Source: an uncultured SAR86 cluster bacterium
GTDB lineage: Bacteria > Pseudomonadota > Gammaproteobacteria > Magnimaribacterales > AG-339-G14
NCBI GenBank assembly: GCA_902578495.1
Contig: CACHCY010000004.1
Location: 39,960-103,959 of the forward strand
Length of the DNA: 64,000 nucleotides
Direction: 5' to 3'
In this document: positions 30,188 through 38,575 of the stretch, piece by piece
Position numbering within the stretch: the stretch's first letter is position 1
How the letters are laid out: every line of letters begins with the position of its first letter
Position numbers and translations under genes: made by a program
Notes under the pieces: generated by a model
Databases searched by the model: none
Seen by the model: only the letters and a program-made list of their open reading frames with translations
What the model was told of the DNA's origin: nothing

Positions 30188-31720
30188 TCACTTTAAATAG
30201 TTTCTAGTTAAAAGTTGGGTCTGAATTCTTTCAGCCCACAAAGAAAGATACTTTCTTGTTTCTCTGGGGTCAATAACTTCGTGCACTGAAAAAGACTCTC
30301 CTCTCGCAAAGGGATCGCGAGCTTTTCTCAAAGAATCTTCAATTTCTTTTCTTTTGGCTTCAGGATCCTCTGCAGCGGCAATTTCTTTGGCAAACGCGAC
30401 TGCAACCCCTCCCTCTAACGGAAGAGCGCCTGATTCTGCAGAAGGCCATGCCAACACATAAGGATCTGGACCAAAATGAGCAGCTGCAGCAACACCAAAG
30501 GATTTCCTTATCATTACAGTTGCCCAAGGAACAGTTGTTTCTGCGGCCGTAAGAACTGTCTCAGTTCCGTAGAGTATTCCAGCATTTTTCTCTGCTTCTG
30601 GGCCTATTAAAAATCCTGGCTCATCAACAAAAGTTAAAATTGGAATATTAAAATTATTACAGTTTTGAATAAATCTTGTCGTCTTCTTAGCATTATCAGC
30701 AGTCATCGATCCAGCATAAAAATTTGGATCATTAGCAAAGATTCCTACAGAAAATCCATTCAGTCTTGCAAATGCTGTAATCATGCCTCTTCCAAAATAG
30801 GGGGTAATTTCAAAAAAACTATCTCTATCGACCACCCCTGAAAGAATCTTTCTCATATCATAAGTTCTGGATCTATCTTCTGGGATAGCATCTAAAAGAT
30901 CTTGATCTTTTCTTTCAATATCATCCTCATTTGGAATGCGCTGGGCTATTTCGTATCGGTTTTGAGGAAAATAACTTATAAATTTCCTTATCTGACTTAA
31001 TGCTTCCTTTTCGGTATCTACAACATTATCAACAACTCCATTTGATTTATGAACTTCGGATCCACCTAATTCTTCTTTTGTGAGCTCTGTGCCAAAAGCT
31101 CTTTCGACGACTTTTGGCCCTGCAATAAGAACTTGAGCAGTTTTTTTAGTCATTACTCTAAAATGTGAAGCAACAAATCTAGAAGCAGGGAGCCCTGCTA
31201 CTGGACCTAGCGCAGCGGTTGCAACGGGAACTTCTTTTAAAGTCTTAGCCACAGATAAGAATCTTGACTTGGAGAACACCGGATCACCGTAAGATTTTTT
31301 TCCTGAAGAACCTTTTACTGATCCTCCTCCCCCCTCATGTAGCCTGATTAGAGGTACTTTATATTGAAGAGCTAAATCTTCTGTATAAACACTTTTTCTG
31401 AGTCCAACCGGATTAGGTGAGCCACCTTTGACTGTAAAATCTTCTCCCCCAACTAGAACTTGCCTGCCATCAATTTTGCCAAATCCAAGAACAAAGTTTG
31501 AGGGAGTGAAATCTGATATTTCTCCCTTTTCGTTTTTTTCTGCATCCCCAGATATTTTTCCAACTTCATCGAAAGAACTTTTATCTAATAGAAGATCTAT
31601 CCTTTCTCTTAAGGTTAATCTTCCTTTTGCATGCTGAAGCTTTATTGCCTCTGTGCCGCCTTGAGATTTAGCTAATTTATTTCTTAGTTTTAGCTCTTCA
31701 ACATCACTTTTCCAATTCAT
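30188..31720 (-). CDS. Acyl-CoA carboxylase beta subunit (carboxyltransferase)
   Basis: 510 residues of the propionyl-/methylcrotonyl-CoA carboxylase beta type, which moves a carboxyl group from biotin to an acyl-CoA. N-terminal LRERIDLLLDKSSFDEVG, then KVPLIRLHEGGGGSVKG and ASHFRVMTKKTAQVLIAGPKVVERA of the first crotonase-like half, and ILTFVDEPGFLIGPEAEKNAGILYG of the second. No biotin carboxylase or biotin carrier gene is in the window, so its partner must be elsewhere. It follows the enoyl-CoA hydratase by 3 bases. Confidence 0.92.
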   Translation of the reverse strand: MNWKSDVEELKLRNKLAKSQGGTEAIKLQHAKGRLTLRERIDLLLDKSSFDEVGKISGDAEKNEKGEISDFTPSNFVLGFGKIDGRQVLVGGEDFTVKGGSPNPVGLRKSVYTEDLALQYKVPLIRLHEGGGGSVKGSSGKKSYGDPVFSKSRFLSVAKTLKEVPVATAALGPVAGLPASRFVASHFRVMTKKTAQVLIAGPKVVERAFGTELTKEELGGSEVHKSNGVVDNVVDTEKEALSQIRKFISYFPQNRYEIAQRIPNEDDIERKDQDLLDAIPEDRSRTYDMRKILSGVVDRDSFFEITPYFGRGMITAFARLNGFSVGIFANDPNFYAGSMTADNAKKTTRFIQNCNNFNIPILTFVDEPGFLIGPEAEKNAGILYGTETVLTAAETTVPWATVMIRKSFGVAAAAHFGPDPYVLAWPSAESGALPLEGGVAVAFAKEIAAAEDPEAKRKEIEDSLRKARDPFARGESFSVHEVIDPRETRKYLSLWAERIQTQLLTRNYLK

Positions 31721-31723
31721 TGG

Positions 31724-32581
31724 CTATTCAAATTCCTCTTCCTGCCACCATGGATAGTATTCGGGCATATCTTTTGAAACTGTATCTGAGAATTCAGGAT
31801 CTCTTTTCTCCAGAAAAGAAGAGATTCCCTCGGCAACATCATTGCTTCTCCCTAAATAATAGACTCCCCTTGAATCTATTTTATGGGCAGACATAGGATG
31901 TTTTTCTCCTAACATTTTCCATACCATTTGCCTGGTTAAACTGACAGAAACTGCTGAAGTTTTATTTGAAAATTTGTGTGCTATCTCTAATGCTCTTGGT
32001 ACAAGATTTTCTTGACTTGTAACTTCTCTGATTAATTTTCCTTTAAGAGCCTCTTCTGCAGAAAATACTTCTCCTGACATCATCCATTCCAGTGATTGGC
32101 TTACACCAACAATTCTTGGTAAAAACCAAGAGGAGCAAGCCTCAGGCACAATACCCCTTTTTGCAAAGACAAATCCAAACTTTGCGTTATCAGATGCAAT
32201 TCGAACATCCATTGGAAGAGTCATAGTGACTCCTACACCAACCGCAGATCCATTAACTGCTGCAATGATAGGTTTTTTAAAATCGTATAACTTTAAAGTG
32301 AGCATTCCTCCAGTATCTCTTGCTACTCCATTAACTTTTTTCTCTCTTTTTGACCAATCGAATGTTTTCTCTCCTTGAGAAAGATCTGCGCCAGCGCAGT
32401 AAGCTCTGCCTGAACCAGTAAAAATAACTGAACGCACAGAATCGTCAGATTCTGCTTCGTCTAAAGTATCCATTATCTCAACCATCATTTTTCCACTGAA
32501 AGTATTCATTTCATCTGGTCTTGTGAAAGTAATGAGTAATGAACTGTCTATTTTTTCTGTTTTGAGTGTTTCTTTATTCAT
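31724..32581 (-). CDS. Enoyl-CoA hydratase/isomerase family protein
   Basis: Crotonase-fold enzyme of 285 residues. The oxyanion-hole segments are GRAYCAGADLSQGE near 57 and NGSAVGVGVTMTLPMDVRIAS near 110; GIVPEACSSWFLPRIVG carries a glutamate at the usual catalytic position. Substrate is unknown. It is the first gene of the minus-strand run. The 150 bases between its start and metY hold the riboswitch of the opposite strand. Confidence 0.92.
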   Translation of the reverse strand: MNKETLKTEKIDSSLLITFTRPDEMNTFSGKMMVEIMDTLDEAESDDSVRSVIFTGSGRAYCAGADLSQGEKTFDWSKREKKVNGVARDTGGMLTLKLYDFKKPIIAAVNGSAVGVGVTMTLPMDVRIASDNAKFGFVFAKRGIVPEACSSWFLPRIVGVSQSLEWMMSGEVFSAEEALKGKLIREVTSQENLVPRALEIAHKFSNKTSAVSVSLTRQMVWKMLGEKHPMSAHKIDSRGVYYLGRSNDVAEGISSFLEKRDPEFSDTVSKDMPEYYPWWQEEEFE

Positions 32582-32615
32582 AGATTTAAATATACCTTTT
32601 CTAATTAAAATTGTG

Positions 32616-32621
32616 TATCAT
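32616..32621 (+). promoter_or_regulatory. Possible -10 box for the metY leader
   Basis: TATCAT here would place the transcription start near 32628, just before the first riboswitch helix. No good -35 box is visible at the matching distance, so the assignment rests mainly on position. Confidence 0.3.
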
Positions 32622-32627
32622 CGATTC

Positions 32628-32682
32628 CATAGCGTTGATTTAACCGACTTGCTGACGCTTTAAAAATTAGCTAAACAGGACT
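32628..32682 (+). ncRNA. SAM-II riboswitch aptamer
   Basis: A SAM-II (metA-type) aptamer in the leader of metY. P1 is formed by AGCGT at 32631-32635 and ACGCT at 32655-32659. The loop holds TGATTTAACCG and TTGC, and the 3' strand AGCTAAACAGG at 32669-32679, all matching the conserved SAM-II core that folds as an H-type pseudoknot. Known SAM-II elements bind S-adenosylmethionine and shut down methionine synthesis genes. Here an intrinsic terminator follows directly, and 32670-32679 can pair instead with 32690-32699, so control is probably by transcription termination. Confidence 0.93.
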
Positions 32683-32686
32683 TTTC

Positions 32687-32720
32687 AAACCTGCTTAGCG
32701 AAACAAGCAGGTTTTTTTTT
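32687..32720 (+). terminator. Riboswitch-controlled intrinsic terminator
   Basis: AAACCTGCTT at 32687-32696 pairs perfectly with AAGCAGGTTT at 32705-32714 across an 8-base loop, and the T-run extends to 32720. It ends directly before the GGAG ribosome site of metY. The 5' arm also pairs with the aptamer strand (32670-32679 with 32690-32699, 9 of 10 positions), forming an antiterminator that excludes both the aptamer pseudoknot and the terminator. Confidence 0.92.
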
Positions 32721-32731
32721 GGAGATTATAA

Positions 32732-34036
32732 ATGTCATATGAAGGAAAAAATTTAGAAACCATAGCTCTTCATACTGGATGGAGAAACGATGAAAATACC
32801 GGGTCAGTAGCTGTTCCTATTCATCAAACTACCAGTTATCAATTCAATGATACTGCCCACGCAGCAAGCTTATTTGGATTGCAGGAGTTTGGAAATATCT
32901 ACACAAGAATAATGAATCCAACTTGCGATGTTCTTGAGCAAAGAATGGCTGCTTTGGATGGTGGGGTTGCTGGTTTAGCGGTAGCTTCTGGTCAAACTGC
33001 TTCTGCATACTCAATTCAAAATGTTGCAAGAGCAGGGGATAACATTGTTTCATCTGCGCACTTATACGGCGGAACCTACAATCAATTCAAAAATAATATG
33101 AGGGAAATGGGAATAGAGGTTCGTTTTGTTGATCCGACTGATCCTAATAACTTTGAGTCGGCTACTGATGATAAAACAAGAGCTTACTTTGCTGAAACCC
33201 TTCCCAATCCTAAATTACAGGTTTTTCCGATTGCTGAAGTTGCTGATATCGGAAGAAAGCATGGAATACCTTTAATTGTTGATAACACTGCTGCGCCTGT
33301 CTTATGCAGGCCTTTTGATCATGGTGCTGCAGTAACGACTTATTCAACAACTAAATACATTGGCGGTCACGGTACTACTATTGGAGGCCTCATTCTTGAT
33401 GGAGGTAATTTTGACTGGGGTGGAGCAGGAGCTGATAGGCAGCCTGCACTGAATACCCCTGACCCATGTTACGGAGGAGTAGTCTGGGATGAACAAGTTA
33501 CCAAAACAATGGGACTGCCATTTGCATACCTCCTAAAGCTAAGAACTACTTTGTTAAGGGATCTGGGTGGAGCTATGAGTCCTTTCAGTGCTTGGATGTT
33601 TATTCAAGGATTGGAAACCCTTCCACTAAGAATGCGTGAACACGCTAAGAATGCGCAAGCTGTTGCTGAATTCTTAGAAAATAACGATAAAGTTCAATCA
33701 GTTACTTATCCTGGACTTTTTGAAGGCGCAGAAAGAGAAAAGGCTGACAAATATATGAAAGGCGGTTACGGAGCTTTAATTGGCTTTGAACTTCCTGGAG
33801 GTAAAGAAGCTGGAAGTAAATTTATTGATTCATTGGAGCTTTTGTACCATGTTGCAAATATTGGTGATTCTAGATCTTTAGCAATTCATCCGGCTACAAC
33901 AACGCACAGTCAGTTAGCGCCTGAAGAGCAGTTATCTGCTGGGGTTACTCCCGGATATGTAAGGCTTTCAATTGGTATTGAACATGTCGATGATATTATT
34001 GCTGATATATCCCAAGCAATAAACAAAGCTAGTTAA
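32732..34036 (+). CDS. metY: O-acetylhomoserine sulfhydrylase (homocysteine synthase)
   Basis: PLP enzyme that makes homocysteine from O-acetylhomoserine and sulfide. 434 residues, the length of the MetY branch of the Cys/Met metabolism family. ETIALHTGW at the start, VPIHQTTSYQFNDTAHAASLF, NIYTRIMNPTCDVLEQRMAALDGG, and the PLP lysine in TTYSTTKYIGGHGTTIGG near 210; SLAIHPATTTHSQL near 390 binds the substrate carboxylate. GGAG at 32721-32724 is the ribosome site, seven bases before the ATG. The gene is single, behind a SAM-II riboswitch, and followed by a strong terminator. Confidence 0.95.
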   Translation: MSYEGKNLETIALHTGWRNDENTGSVAVPIHQTTSYQFNDTAHAASLFGLQEFGNIYTRIMNPTCDVLEQRMAALDGGVAGLAVASGQTASAYSIQNVARAGDNIVSSAHLYGGTYNQFKNNMREMGIEVRFVDPTDPNNFESATDDKTRAYFAETLPNPKLQVFPIAEVADIGRKHGIPLIVDNTAAPVLCRPFDHGAAVTTYSTTKYIGGHGTTIGGLILDGGNFDWGGAGADRQPALNTPDPCYGGVVWDEQVTKTMGLPFAYLLKLRTTLLRDLGGAMSPFSAWMFIQGLETLPLRMREHAKNAQAVAEFLENNDKVQSVTYPGLFEGAEREKADKYMKGGYGALIGFELPGGKEAGSKFIDSLELLYHVANIGDSRSLAIHPATTTHSQLAPEEQLSAGVTPGYVRLSIGIEHVDDIIADISQAINKAS

Positions 34037-34045
34037 ATCACTGCC

Positions 34046-34080
34046 ACAAAAAAAAGGAAGCCTAAGCTTCCTTTTTTTGT
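34046..34080 (+). terminator. Intrinsic terminator after metY
   Basis: GGAAGC at 34056-34061 and GCTTCC at 34066-34071 form a hairpin with a four-base loop, extended by an A-run on the left and a T-run on the right that also pair. The symmetry would let it work in both directions. Confidence 0.9.
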
Positions 34081-34183
34081 TTTGAATAAAACTCCAAAAT
34101 AAAAAAGTTTTAAAGTCTTATTTAGTTTACACTGCCAACAAAATTCCCTTCCTTTAATCTATAAGCTCTCAAAATAAAATTAC

Positions 34184-35467
34184 ATGTCATTCAAAGAACT
34201 TAAATTATCTTCTGAGATATTAGAATCAATCGAAAAAAAAGGTTATGACGAAGCATCACCAATTCAAAAAAAAGCTATACCTTTAATATTGGCAGGTCAT
34301 GATTTATTAGCCGGCGCTCAAACAGGTACCGGTAAAACAGCAGCATTTTCTCTTCCAATTCTAGATAAAATGAATACTTCTAAGGTAGTAGGTGAAAAGA
34401 GAAAAATAAGAACGCTGATAATAACCCCAACAAGAGAGCTAGCTATTCAGGTAGCAGAGAATATAAAAGTTTATGGAGCTAATTTACATTTTAAAACTGA
34501 AACTATATTCGGTGGAGCCAATATTAATGCTCAAAAATCAAAGCTGAGAAGAGGTATTGATATCGTGGTTGCAACACCCGGGAGACTTTTAGATCATCTC
34601 CAGCATCAAACAATCAATTTAAAAAATGTTGAGACTTTTGTTTTAGATGAAGCCGATCGCATGCTTGATATGGGTTTTATAAAAGATTTAGAAAAAATAA
34701 TTAACCATCTTCCCAAAGTTAAACAAACGCTCTTATTTTCAGCGACTTTTCCTAAAGAAATAAAATCATTAGCTAATAGTCTTCTTCAAAACCCCAAAGA
34801 AGTACAAATAGCAGAGAGAAATGCAGTTGCTGATAAAGTCACTCAGTGCGTTTATCCTGTAGATAAAGAAAGAAAAGCAGCTTTGTTAGGGCATTTAATT
34901 AAAAAAGAAAATTGGTATCAAGTCTTAGTTTTCACTCGAACTAAAAGAGGCGCAGATAAATTAACTAAAGTTTTGAAAAAGCTTGATATTAAAGCCGATG
35001 CTTTTCACGGTAATAAGTCTCAAGGAGCAAGAACCAAAGCTCTTGAAAATTTTAAAGCAGAAAAGACACAAGTTTTGGTAGCGACCGATATAGCAGCTAG
35101 GGGAATAGATATAACCCTCTTACCACAAGTTGTAAATTATGACTTACCTTATCTACCAGAAGACTATATTCATAGAATAGGAAGAACAGCCAGAGCAGGA
35201 AAAGAAGGAAGAGCTATTTCATTAGTAAGTGCAGATGAAGTAAAAATGCTTCATACAATTGAGAAACTTTTAAAATTTACCTTGACTAGAAACACAATCG
35301 AAGGATTTGAACCAACTCAGGAGTTAAAAGTAGTCCCTTCAAGGCCTAAATCTAATAGAAGAAAAAGAGGAAATAAAAATAGATCTTTTAATTCACAGAA
35401 CAAGAAACATTGGAAAGAAGGAAGCTCAAATCCAAGGGTACAGAGTAATACTAGAAGAAAAAAATAG
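34184..35467 (+). CDS. DEAD-box ATP-dependent RNA helicase (RhlE-like)
   Basis: RNA helicase of 427 residues with every core motif: Q motif near 14-22 (YDEASPIQKKAIP), AQTGTGKTAAF near 42, PTRELAIQ near 88, TPGRLLDH near 130, LDEADRMLDMGF near 155, SATF near 185, ATDIAARGID near 300 and HRIGRTARAG near 330. The tail from about 385 is basic and disordered (RPKSNRRKRGNKNRS), typical of RhlE-type helicases that act on rRNA or mRNA decay. It is preceded by 100 AT-rich bases with no clear promoter match. Confidence 0.93.
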   Translation: MSFKELKLSSEILESIEKKGYDEASPIQKKAIPLILAGHDLLAGAQTGTGKTAAFSLPILDKMNTSKVVGEKRKIRTLIITPTRELAIQVAENIKVYGANLHFKTETIFGGANINAQKSKLRRGIDIVVATPGRLLDHLQHQTINLKNVETFVLDEADRMLDMGFIKDLEKIINHLPKVKQTLLFSATFPKEIKSLANSLLQNPKEVQIAERNAVADKVTQCVYPVDKERKAALLGHLIKKENWYQVLVFTRTKRGADKLTKVLKKLDIKADAFHGNKSQGARTKALENFKAEKTQVLVATDIAARGIDITLLPQVVNYDLPYLPEDYIHRIGRTARAGKEGRAISLVSADEVKMLHTIEKLLKFTLTRNTIEGFEPTQELKVVPSRPKSNRRKRGNKNRSFNSQNKKHWKEGSSNPRVQSNTRRKK

Positions 35468-35490
35468 GATAGCTGAGTTTCAAAACTTTA

Positions 35491-35566
35491 TGGTGCCCCT
35501 GCTAGGAATCGAACCTAGAGCTGCCACTTAGGAGGCGGCCGTTTTATCCAATTAAACTACAAGGGC
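35491..35566 (-). tRNA. tRNA-Arg (anticodon CCU)
   Basis: A 76-base cloverleaf on the minus strand: acceptor GCCCTTG pairs with CAGGGGC (including a U-G), the anticodon loop CTCCTAA gives CCU, the T arm is GGTTCGATTCC and CCA is encoded. Its first base is also the last base of the hisI stop codon upstream on the same strand. Confidence 0.95.
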
Positions 35567-36027
35567 TATAAAATAGTCGGGTTTTCTTCTCCTTCGTACA
35601 CTTCTTCAGGATCAAAAACCTTTTCTTTTTCTATAAATTCAAGACTTAAATCTTTATCAACCTTTCTGTAAAAACAAGACTTATAACCGACATGGCAACT
35701 TGCTCCAAGTCCATCTAATTCAACCTTTATTATTAAACAATCCTGATCATCGTCGATTAATATTTCTTTTATATGTTGAAATTGGCCACTAGTTTCACCC
35801 TTTTTCCATATCTTCTTTCTGCTTCTTGACCAATAGTGAGCAAATTTTGTATCGATACTCAAATCAAGCGATTCTTCATTCATATAACCATGCATTAGTA
35901 TCAATTCTGTACCGCTTTCTACCGTTATTACTGGTATCAAACCGTTGTCATCAAACTTAGGCATTAAAGAATTTCCTTCTTCTACCTGTTCTATACTTAT
36001 TCTCTTTCCAAATTTATTTTTCATCAT
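35566..36027 (-). CDS. hisI: Phosphoribosyl-AMP cyclohydrolase
   Basis: Opens the purine ring of phosphoribosyl-AMP in histidine synthesis. 153 residues, the stand-alone cyclohydrolase without the HisE pyrophosphohydrolase half. Motifs: GLIPVI, MHGYMNEESLDLS, HYWSRSRKKIWKKGETSGQ, the metal-binding DDDQD and the zinc cysteines in GASCHVGYKSCFYRKV. No other his genes lie nearby. The TAG stop overlaps the 5' base of tRNA-Arg by one base, so one transcript probably carries both and RNase P cleavage would fall at the stop codon. Confidence 0.94.
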   Translation of the reverse strand: MMKNKFGKRISIEQVEEGNSLMPKFDDNGLIPVITVESGTELILMHGYMNEESLDLSIDTKFAHYWSRSRKKIWKKGETSGQFQHIKEILIDDDQDCLIIKVELDGLGASCHVGYKSCFYRKVDKDLSLEFIEKEKVFDPEEVYEGEENPTIL

Positions 36028-36090
36028 ATGAACTAAATTTACAAAATCGTTATAATTATCAACTATTTAATCTATTTTGGTTATAAAAAA

Positions 36091-36651
36091 TTGATAAAAG
36101 TTGAAAATTTATCTTATTCCTTCAATGATTTTCCTCTACTCGAAAATCTTAATTTCGAGGTAAATACCTCAGAAATTATTCATCTCAAAGGTCAAAACGG
36201 ATCCGGAAAATCAACTCTTTTAAAAATTTTAAGCGGAATATTAAACAACTTTCAAGGAAAAGTCCTTTCAACTACTAAAAATGTATTCTTTTTAGGTCAC
36301 AACTTGGGTTTAAAGGATTCTTTATCCGTCAAAGATAACCTCCTATTAGACTATCGTTTCAATTCTGAGGTCAATTCGTTAAGTGAAGCTTTAACATTAT
36401 TTGAACTAAACTCTCTTAAAGAAACTAAATTATTTAACCTCTCACAAGGTCAAAGAAAAAAGGTTTCCTTAGTGCAGTTATTCTTATCGAAATATGATCT
36501 TTTTCTTCTAGATGAACCATTTGCAAATTTAGATAAAAAGGGGATTGAATTAATTGAGAATACAATCAGAAGCCATCAAAACAGAGGCGCATCTATCATT
36601 TTTACTTCTCATGAGGATCATAATATTTCAAGCAGGGAGCTGGCACTGTGA
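36091..36651 (+). CDS. ccmA: Heme exporter ATP-binding protein CcmA
   Basis: ATPase of the CcmABCD complex that releases holo-CcmE in cytochrome c maturation. 186 residues, on the short side (E. coli 207). Walker A GQNGSGKST near 34-42, signature NLSQGQRKKV near 124, Walker B LFLLDEPFANLD near 140, and the H-loop in IIFTSHEDHN. The start codon is TTG at 36091; no closer ATG keeps the N-terminal strand. Its end overlaps ccmB by 4 bases. First gene of the ccm operon. Confidence 0.94.
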   Translation: MIKVENLSYSFNDFPLLENLNFEVNTSEIIHLKGQNGSGKSTLLKILSGILNNFQGKVLSTTKNVFFLGHNLGLKDSLSVKDNLLLDYRFNSEVNSLSEALTLFELNSLKETKLFNLSQGQRKKVSLVQLFLSKYDLFLLDEPFANLDKKGIELIENTIRSHQNRGASIIFTSHEDHNISSRELAL

Positions 36652-37307
36652 AGAATTTTTATTACAAAACCTTTCAGAGAGATTCAAAAGTTTATTTGTC
36701 CAGATCATCATCTTTTTTAGGCCCAATTGTATTTTTTTTAATAACAATCACTCTTTACCCTTTAGCTTTTGGATCTGATGAAGAAAAACTAGCTGAACTT
36801 GCTTCAGGAATAATTTGGATATCAATATTATTAGCGAATTTATTGTCTCATCAATTTATCTTCAATGAAGATTACAAAGATGGATCGCTTGATTTAGTTC
36901 TAGCTTCTGGAAAATCATTATTTATCTGGGCAAGTATTAAAATTTTTGTAAATTGGTACTTTTCATCACTTCCTTTAATTTTTTTATCTTTACTAACTTC
37001 ATTTATGCTCTATCTCCCTTTCGACGCTGCATTGATTCTGGCATTAACATTATTTTTAGGAACCCCAATTCTTTCTATGTTTGGTGCGTTAGCTGGAGCA
37101 TTGACTCTTGAAAGAGGAAATATTGTGGGATCATCAATTGTTATCCCGATGTGTTTACCGGCATTAATTCTGGGAATACTTGCTATACAGTCCTATAAAA
37201 ATGAAGAATTATTTTTTTACATTTTTTTACTTGCTGCCTTTTTATTTTTTTCCATCCCTATTCTTATCGCTTCATGTCTAGGAGCCATAAGACTTCACTT
37301 TGAGTAA
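36648..37307 (+). CDS. ccmB: Heme exporter protein CcmB
   Basis: Membrane partner of CcmA, 219 residues with about six hydrophobic segments. LANLLSHQFIFNEDYKDGSLDLVLASGKSLF is a typical CcmB stretch, as is LGTPILSMFGALAGALTLERGN. It lies between ccmA (4-base overlap) and ccmC. The start is GTG at 36648, at the overlap with the ccmA stop. Confidence 0.95.
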   Translation: MKNFYYKTFQRDSKVYLSRSSSFLGPIVFFLITITLYPLAFGSDEEKLAELASGIIWISILLANLLSHQFIFNEDYKDGSLDLVLASGKSLFIWASIKIFVNWYFSSLPLIFLSLLTSFMLYLPFDAALILALTLFLGTPILSMFGALAGALTLERGNIVGSSIVIPMCLPALILGILAIQSYKNEELFFYIFLLAAFLFFSIPILIASCLGAIRLHFE

Positions 37308-37308
37308 G

Positions 37309-38046
37309 ATGAAACATTTATTTAATCAATTAATTTCATTCCCTTATTTTTTTAAGATCGCTCAAATAAGTTTTCCCTATTTATTTCTTTTATCTATTTT
37401 TGTAATACTGCTTGGTGTTCTATGGGGAGTTTTCTTTTCACCAGTAGACGCTACCCAAGGCGAGGTTTACAGAATTATATACCTCCACGTTCCTGCAGCT
37501 TCAGTAGCTCAGTCTATCTATTACACAATGGTTATTGCTTCAATCACATATCTTATATGGCGAATTAAGATGGCAAGTGTATTCATGATTTCTATGGCCC
37601 CTTTAGGAGCTATATTCACTTTTTTAGCCTTGTTTACTGGGGCAGTTTGGGGTCAGCCCACTTGGGGGACTTGGTGGGTTTGGGATGCAAGATTAACCTC
37701 AACCCTAATTTTACTAATTTTATATTTAGCAATAATCAGTCTCTTTTCGAGCTTTGACAGGAGAGCTTCAACCGATCAAGCTGTGTCAATTGTCGTATTG
37801 ATTGGAGGAATTAATCTTCCAATTATTAAGTTATCAGTTGAATGGTGGAATACTCTCCATCAGTCTGCATCAATAACTTTGTCGGGCTCAAGTATTGATA
37901 ATGAAATGTTGATCCCGTTGCTGATTTCTATACTTGGTTTTTATTTGTATGTGACGGCAATTGGAATGCGCAGAATGCAAATAGAAATCATTAAAAGAGA
38001 AATTTCGCATAATTGGGTAAAAGAAATTTTGAAAGAAAAGAGATGA
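37309..38046 (+). CDS. ccmC: Heme-handling protein CcmC
   Basis: Loads heme onto CcmE in the periplasm. It has six hydrophobic segments and the tryptophan-rich WWD motif (QPTWGTWWVWDARLTS) that holds heme, flanked by histidines in YLHVPAA and EWWNTLHQSAS. I favour the ATG at 37309, two bases after the ccmB stop; an in-frame TTG at 37300 would add three residues. About 245 residues, normal length. It overlaps ccmD by 4 bases. Confidence 0.95.
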   Translation: MKHLFNQLISFPYFFKIAQISFPYLFLLSIFVILLGVLWGVFFSPVDATQGEVYRIIYLHVPAASVAQSIYYTMVIASITYLIWRIKMASVFMISMAPLGAIFTFLALFTGAVWGQPTWGTWWVWDARLTSTLILLILYLAIISLFSSFDRRASTDQAVSIVVLIGGINLPIIKLSVEWWNTLHQSASITLSGSSIDNEMLIPLLISILGFYLYVTAIGMRRMQIEIIKREISHNWVKEILKEKR

Positions 38047-38150
38047 TCTTCGAACTACAAATAGTCCTGATTGTGAGCTTAATTATTTTTGTGATCACTT
38101 CTTCAATCGCATTGTTTGGATTAAACAAATTCAAAGAAAAAATAAAATGA
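38043..38150 (+). CDS. ccmD: CcmD, 35-residue membrane peptide
   Basis: A very short frame between ccmC and ccmE, overlapping both neighbours by 4 bases (ATGA). It encodes 35 residues: a hydrophobic helix at about 7-26 followed by NKFKEKIK, a basic cytoplasmic tail. Size, one helix, basic end and position match CcmD, which ties holo-CcmE to CcmABC. Sequence conservation in this family is low, so the assignment rests on size, topology and position. Confidence 0.88.
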   Translation: MIFELQIVLIVSLIIFVITSSIALFGLNKFKEKIK

Positions 38151-38575
38151 GAACAAAAAGAAGGAATAAAGTTATTTTCGTATCCTCTTTGGTCGTTAGT
38201 TTGTCTGTGGCTTTTATTTTCATAGTTTTAGCAATGAATGAAAATATCGACTTCTATTACACACCATCAGATCTAACTAGCTCAAAAATTATTAATAAAG
38301 ATAGTCTGAGAATAGGAGGCCTTGTCCAAGAAGACTCAATAAAGATCAGTAAAGACAGTCTAAGGACGAATTTTCTTGTAACAGATTTAGAAAATTCTGT
38401 AGAAGTCTATTATGAGGGCATTCTTCCTAATTTATTCAAAGAAAACTCAGGAGTAATTGCTCGAGGCTTCTATGATTATTCTGATGGAATCTTTTATGCC
38501 AAAGAAATATTAGCCAAACACGATGAAAATTACATTCCAAAAGAAGTAAAAAAGGCGCTTGTAAATGATTCCTGA
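38147..38575 (+). CDS. ccmE: Heme chaperone CcmE
   Basis: Periplasmic heme chaperone anchored by one N-terminal helix (about 9-29), with an OB-fold domain (VYYEGILPNLFKENSGVIARG). The heme-binding histidine and following tyrosine are in ILAKHDENYIPKEV near residue 125, the same motif as E. coli HDENY. 142 residues. It overlaps ccmD by 4 bases and ccmF by 11 bases. Confidence 0.96.
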   Translation: MRTKRRNKVIFVSSLVVSLSVAFIFIVLAMNENIDFYYTPSDLTSSKIINKDSLRIGGLVQEDSIKISKDSLRTNFLVTDLENSVEVYYEGILPNLFKENSGVIARGFYDYSDGIFYAKEILAKHDENYIPKEVKKALVNDS

